Assembly: GCA_934488695.1 (NCBI GenBank)
Contig: CAKSSH010000014.1
Coordinates: forward strand, 1-33,083
From: an uncultured Oscillospiraceae bacterium
GTDB lineage: Bacteria; Bacillota; Clostridia; Oscillospirales; Ruminococcaceae
Direction of reading: 5' to 3'
DNA length: 33,083 bases
Made by a program: the position numbers and the translations under genes. A model generated the notes under the pieces. It was given only the letters and a program-made list of their open reading frames with translations. It had not been told where the DNA came from and did no database searches. Of the stretch, positions 30,139 to 33,083 are shown in pieces; the stretch's first letter is position 1, and every line of letters starts with the position of its first letter.

Positions 30139-32577
30139 TTGCCAAAGCCGAGCGTTGTTCAGGTGGCGGTTGAAAACACCGCCCTTTCTTTTGACGGGTT
30201 GTTTGATTATGCAGTGCCGCAGGAGCTTGCGGCGCTGGCAGTCCCGGGCAGCCGGGTGCTGGTGCCCTTCGGTCGGGCGAATGTGACCAAAATCGGGATG
30301 ATTTTCGGCCCGGGGGGAGCGCCTTTACAAAAATTAAAACCAATCTGTGCAGTGCTGGATGCACAGCCGGTCCTTTCCGGAGAACAGCTTGCGCTGGCAC
30401 GCTACCTTGCACGGACAACATTTTGTCCGCTGTACGAGGCGGTACGGGTGCAGTTGCCGGCCGGGATACATTTAAAACTGACTGAATGTTATCAGGCGGA
30501 GAGCCTGTCGCCGGAAGTCGTGCTTTCGGAGGAACAGCAACGCATTTATCGTGCGGTGGCGGCGGCAGAACAGCCGGTTTCGGCAAAAAAACTGGTAGAG
30601 CGTTTCGGATTTGTCGAAGAGGATGTTTTTCGGCAAATGGTTGAGATCGGGGCACTGCGTAAAACAAAACGTGCGGCCGCAGCGGTGGGGGACAAAACAG
30701 TCCGGACCGCGCGTCTCTGCACGCCGGCGCAGGAATCGGTACGGCTGACCCCGAAACAGCAATCGGTTGTCGATGCGCTGCAGGATGTCGGTCAAGCCAG
30801 CGTCCAGGAAATTTGTTATTTTACCGGGGTCACACCTGCGGTGCTGAATACTCTTTGTAAAAAAGGCATTATTGAGCTGTTTGACGCTGAGGTGCTGCGT
30901 ATAGAGCCGGTGCCGGAGGAAGAGAGGCTGGATCCTTGTACCATTGTGCTTTCCGGCGAACAGCAGACGGCTTACGAGCAGCTTGGCGGCATGCTTGCCG
31001 AAAAAGAAAGTGAAACGGCTTTGCTGTACGGTGTTACCGGCAGCGGGAAGACCTCGGTCTTTTTAAAAGCGGTCGGTGATGTAGTCCGAGCCGGCCGACA
31101 GGCCATTGTGATGGTGCCGGAAATATCCCTGACTGCTCAAACAGTGCAAACATTTTACCGTTATTTCGGCACAGCCGTTGCTGTGCTGCACAGCGGTCTT
31201 TCGGTCGGAGAACGTTATGACCAGTATAAGCGTATTCGCGCCGGAGAGGTGCGGGTCGTGGTCGGGACCCGGTCTGCGGTGTTTGCGCCGCTTTCCGATA
31301 TCGGCATAATTGTTATGGACGAGGAGCAGGAGAGCACTTATAAATCCGAGTCTTCTCCGCGATACCACGCTCGCCAGGTGGCGCGCTTTCGCTGCAAAAA
31401 ACACGGCGCACTGCTGTTGTTGGCGTCGGCCACTCCTTCCTTGGACAGCTTTTATAAAGCACGATCCGGGCAGTACCGTCTGTTAAAGCTTTCTCACCGT
31501 TTTGGTGAGGTTGCGCTGCCCGAGGTGACGATCGTGGACATGAGCGCACGCACTTTGGCGGCGCGGGACAGCGCCTTCAGCCCGACACTGCTTTGTGAAC
31601 TGCAAAAAAATCTGGAGTCCGGGGAACAGTCCATCCTTCTTTACAATCGGCGTGGTTATCACACGATGGCCAGCTGTGGGGACTGCAAGCAGGTTATCAG
31701 CTGTCCGAATTGCAGTATTGCGCTGACCTATCATAAGCAAAACGGTCGGCTGATGTGCCATTATTGCGGCTACAGCCATCCGCTTTACGAAACCTGCCCA
31801 TCCTGCGGCAGCAGTCGAATGTTTTACCGGGGACAGGGCACCCAGCGCGTTGAGGATGAGCTTTCTGTGCTGTTTCCGGACGCCCGCGTGCTTCGGATGG
31901 ATTTGGATGCCAGTGCCGGTCGTGCGGCACATCAGCGGCAGTTTGGCGCGTTTGAGCGCGGCGAGTATGACATATTAGTCGGAACGCAAATGGTCGCCAA
32001 GGGGCTTAATTTCCCCGGAGTGACGCTGGTTGGGGTCATGAATGCCGATCAAACATTGTATGCCAACGATTTTCGCGCGTTTGAGCGGGGATTTTCGCTT
32101 ATTACACAGGTGGTCGGCCGCAGCGGTCGGTTTCAAAAAACCGGTCGCGCCGTCATTCAAACCGCAACGCCTCAAAATCCGGTGATTGCCCTGGCGGCAC
32201 AGCAGGATTATGAGGGCTTTTATGAGCAGGAAATATCCGTCCGGCGCGCCATGCTGTATCCGCCATTTTGCGATTTGTGCGTCGTCGGTTTTGTTTCGGC
32301 GCGCCGTCAGGCCGCGCAGCAAGGTGCCGAGCGCTTTGTAGAAGCTATTGTGCGGCAGGCAGCCGGAGACACGGCACTTCCGCTGCGGGTGCTGGGGCCA
32401 TCGCCGATGAATGTGATCAAAATGGGCGGGAAGTACCGCTATCGGTTGATTATCAAATGCCGCGGCGATCGACATTTTTATGACTTTATGCACGAATTGC
32501 TTTGTGCTTTTCAGCGGGACCGTGAAAACCGTGATGTGACGGTGTTTGCCGACATCAACGAGGTCGCAGCATTGTAA
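30139..32577 (+). CDS. priA: Primosomal protein N', replication restart helicase PriA
   Basis: Superfamily 2 DNA helicase that reloads the replisome at stalled forks, 812 residues. The start is TTG at 30139, nine bases after GGGAGG; a nearby ATG at 30132 is out of frame and soon stops. Order: N-terminal 3' DNA-binding domain, Walker A GVTGSGKTS (~296-304), DEEQESTYK box (~394), the zinc-binding region with CGDCKQVISCPNCSIAL, CHYCGYSH and CPSCGSS, and helicase motifs VGTQMVAKGLNFPGV and QVVGRSGRF. All eight expected cysteines appear present. Confidence 0.97.
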   Translation: MPKPSVVQVAVENTALSFDGLFDYAVPQELAALAVPGSRVLVPFGRANVTKIGMIFGPGGAPLQKLKPICAVLDAQPVLSGEQLALARYLARTTFCPLYEAVRVQLPAGIHLKLTECYQAESLSPEVVLSEEQQRIYRAVAAAEQPVSAKKLVERFGFVEEDVFRQMVEIGALRKTKRAAAAVGDKTVRTARLCTPAQESVRLTPKQQSVVDALQDVGQASVQEICYFTGVTPAVLNTLCKKGIIELFDAEVLRIEPVPEEERLDPCTIVLSGEQQTAYEQLGGMLAEKESETALLYGVTGSGKTSVFLKAVGDVVRAGRQAIVMVPEISLTAQTVQTFYRYFGTAVAVLHSGLSVGERYDQYKRIRAGEVRVVVGTRSAVFAPLSDIGIIVMDEEQESTYKSESSPRYHARQVARFRCKKHGALLLLASATPSLDSFYKARSGQYRLLKLSHRFGEVALPEVTIVDMSARTLAARDSAFSPTLLCELQKNLESGEQSILLYNRRGYHTMASCGDCKQVISCPNCSIALTYHKQNGRLMCHYCGYSHPLYETCPSCGSSRMFYRGQGTQRVEDELSVLFPDARVLRMDLDASAGRAAHQRQFGAFERGEYDILVGTQMVAKGLNFPGVTLVGVMNADQTLYANDFRAFERGFSLITQVVGRSGRFQKTGRAVIQTATPQNPVIALAAQQDYEGFYEQEISVRRAMLYPPFCDLCVVGFVSARRQAAQQGAERFVEAIVRQAAGDTALPLRVLGPSPMNVIKMGGKYRYRLIIKCRGDRHFYDFMHELLCAFQRDRENRDVTVFADINEVAAL

Positions 32578-32602
32578 AATAGGAAAGGGCTGAATTAAAA
32601 AA

Positions 32603-33058
32603 ATGGCAACTCGCGATATTGTAACGCAGGAGGCTTTTCTGCGCAAGCCCTGCAAGCCGGTTGAGCAGTTTGACCGGAAATTGCAGACGCTTTTGGAGGA
32701 CATGGCCGAAACCATGTATCAAGCCAACGGCGTCGGGCTTGCAGCGAATCAGGTTGGTGTTCTGCGTTGTGTTGTGGTGATTGATACCGATGATGAATTG
32801 ATTGAACTTATCAATCCGGTTATTCTCAAGGCAGAGGGAGAGCAAGACGGACTGGAGGGGTGTTTGTCGTTCCCTAATCAGTTTGGTAATGTTAAACGAC
32901 CGATGAAGGTTACGATTCGGGCACAGGACCGACACGGAAACTATTTTGAAAAAACCGGCGAAGGTTTGCTGGCGCGTGCATTTTGTCATGAAATTGATCA
33001 TTTGTCCGGCCATGTTTTTGTCGATTTGGCGGTCGGACTGCATATGGTTCGGGATTAA
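32603..33058 (+). CDS. def: Peptide deformylase
   Basis: Removes the formyl group from new polypeptides, 151 residues, Fe/Zn metalloenzyme. The three motifs are complete: GVGLAANQ (43-50), EGCLS (85-89, metal ligand Cys87) and HEIDH (129-133, metal ligands His129 and His133, catalytic Glu130). GGAAAGGG upstream of the ATG. It lies between priA and fmt, the usual pairing with the formyltransferase that creates its substrate. Confidence 0.97.
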   Translation: MATRDIVTQEAFLRKPCKPVEQFDRKLQTLLEDMAETMYQANGVGLAANQVGVLRCVVVIDTDDELIELINPVILKAEGEQDGLEGCLSFPNQFGNVKRPMKVTIRAQDRHGNYFEKTGEGLLARAFCHEIDHLSGHVFVDLAVGLHMVRD

Positions 33059-33071
33059 AGGAGGAGTTCGG

Positions 33072-33083
33072 ATGCGTCTTGTT
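33072..33083 (+). CDS. fmt: Start of a gene cut by the window end, probably methionyl-tRNA formyltransferase
   Basis: Only four codons (MRLV) are visible, preceded by a strong ribosome binding site AAAGGAGGAG. The position directly after def and the MR-(I/L)-V start fit fmt, which supplies formyl-methionine from 10-formyl-THF. The call is mainly from gene order. Confidence 0.55.

Overview
The window looks like a chromosomal piece of a spore-forming, anaerobic clostridial Bacillota, probably in the Oscillospiraceae/Ruminococcaceae range. The reasons are: a sporulation gene (spoIIR), a 2[4Fe-4S] clostridial ferredoxin, the RNase Y - YmdB pair, the YicC - RemA - Gmk - RpoZ - PriA - Def - (Fmt) order also known from Bacillus, an L27 with the Firmicutes-type cleavable leader beside its protease Prp, and strong AGGAGG-type ribosome binding sites. 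Base composition is moderately GC-rich except for the first ~210 bases, which are AT-rich and appear to be the edge of a mobile element.

Layout. (1) 1-1100: a TnpW-like gene at the edge of an integrated element, abutting an aldo/keto reductase whose 3' end it has replaced. (2) 1116-7008, minus strand: a probable operon ymfF - ymfH - lgt - folD - folT, with a tetrahydrofolate riboswitch and a Shine-Dalgarno-sequestering hairpin inserted just before folT. Lgt carries a ~255-residue acidic tail ending in 21-bp tandem repeats. (3) 7030-8125, minus: rplU - prp - rpmA with promoter, leader and terminator. (4) 8141-8728, minus: spoIIR. (5) 8823-13244, minus: potA - potB - potC - potD polyamine importer behind a ~225-nt structured leader with a possible H-type pseudoknot. 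(6) 13383-13793, minus: a CBS-pair protein, divergent from (7) 13926-16370, plus: darA - holB - ricT. (8) 16385-16749, plus: monocistronic ferredoxin. (9) 16859-18925, minus: DeoR-type regulator plus MFS transporter, with a 20-bp-phased direct repeat over the promoter. (10) 19002-22101, minus: a TauT/NitT-type ABC importer (binding protein, permease, ATPase) followed by a P-loop kinase-like gene. (11) 22126-22698, minus: YbaK-family deacylase. (12) 22701-25386, minus: a second TauT/NitT-type ABC importer in the opposite internal gene order (ATPase, permease, binding protein). (13) 25546-33083, plus: rny - ymdB, then yicC - remA - gmk - rpoZ - priA - def - fmt (cut by the window end).

How it fits together. 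Most genes are housekeeping: folate one-carbon metabolism and folate uptake, lipoprotein maturation (Lgt, serving the lipoprotein binding proteins encoded nearby), ribosome assembly, c-di-AMP sensing, mRNA turnover (RNase Y, YicC, RicT), replication restart and N-terminal formyl removal. The accessory content is in uptake systems (polyamine, two unknown organic-anion or vitamin-like importers, one MFS carrier) and in the mobile-element edge.

No CRISPR array, tRNA, rRNA or complete insertion sequence was seen. No clear multi-gene system of unknown type was found. The most interesting signals are regulatory: the potABCD leader, the folT riboswitch hairpin, and a promoter nested inside a terminator upstream of yicC. 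The other points of interest are the Lgt repeat tail and the element-truncated reductase. All structure calls are by eye from the sequence.
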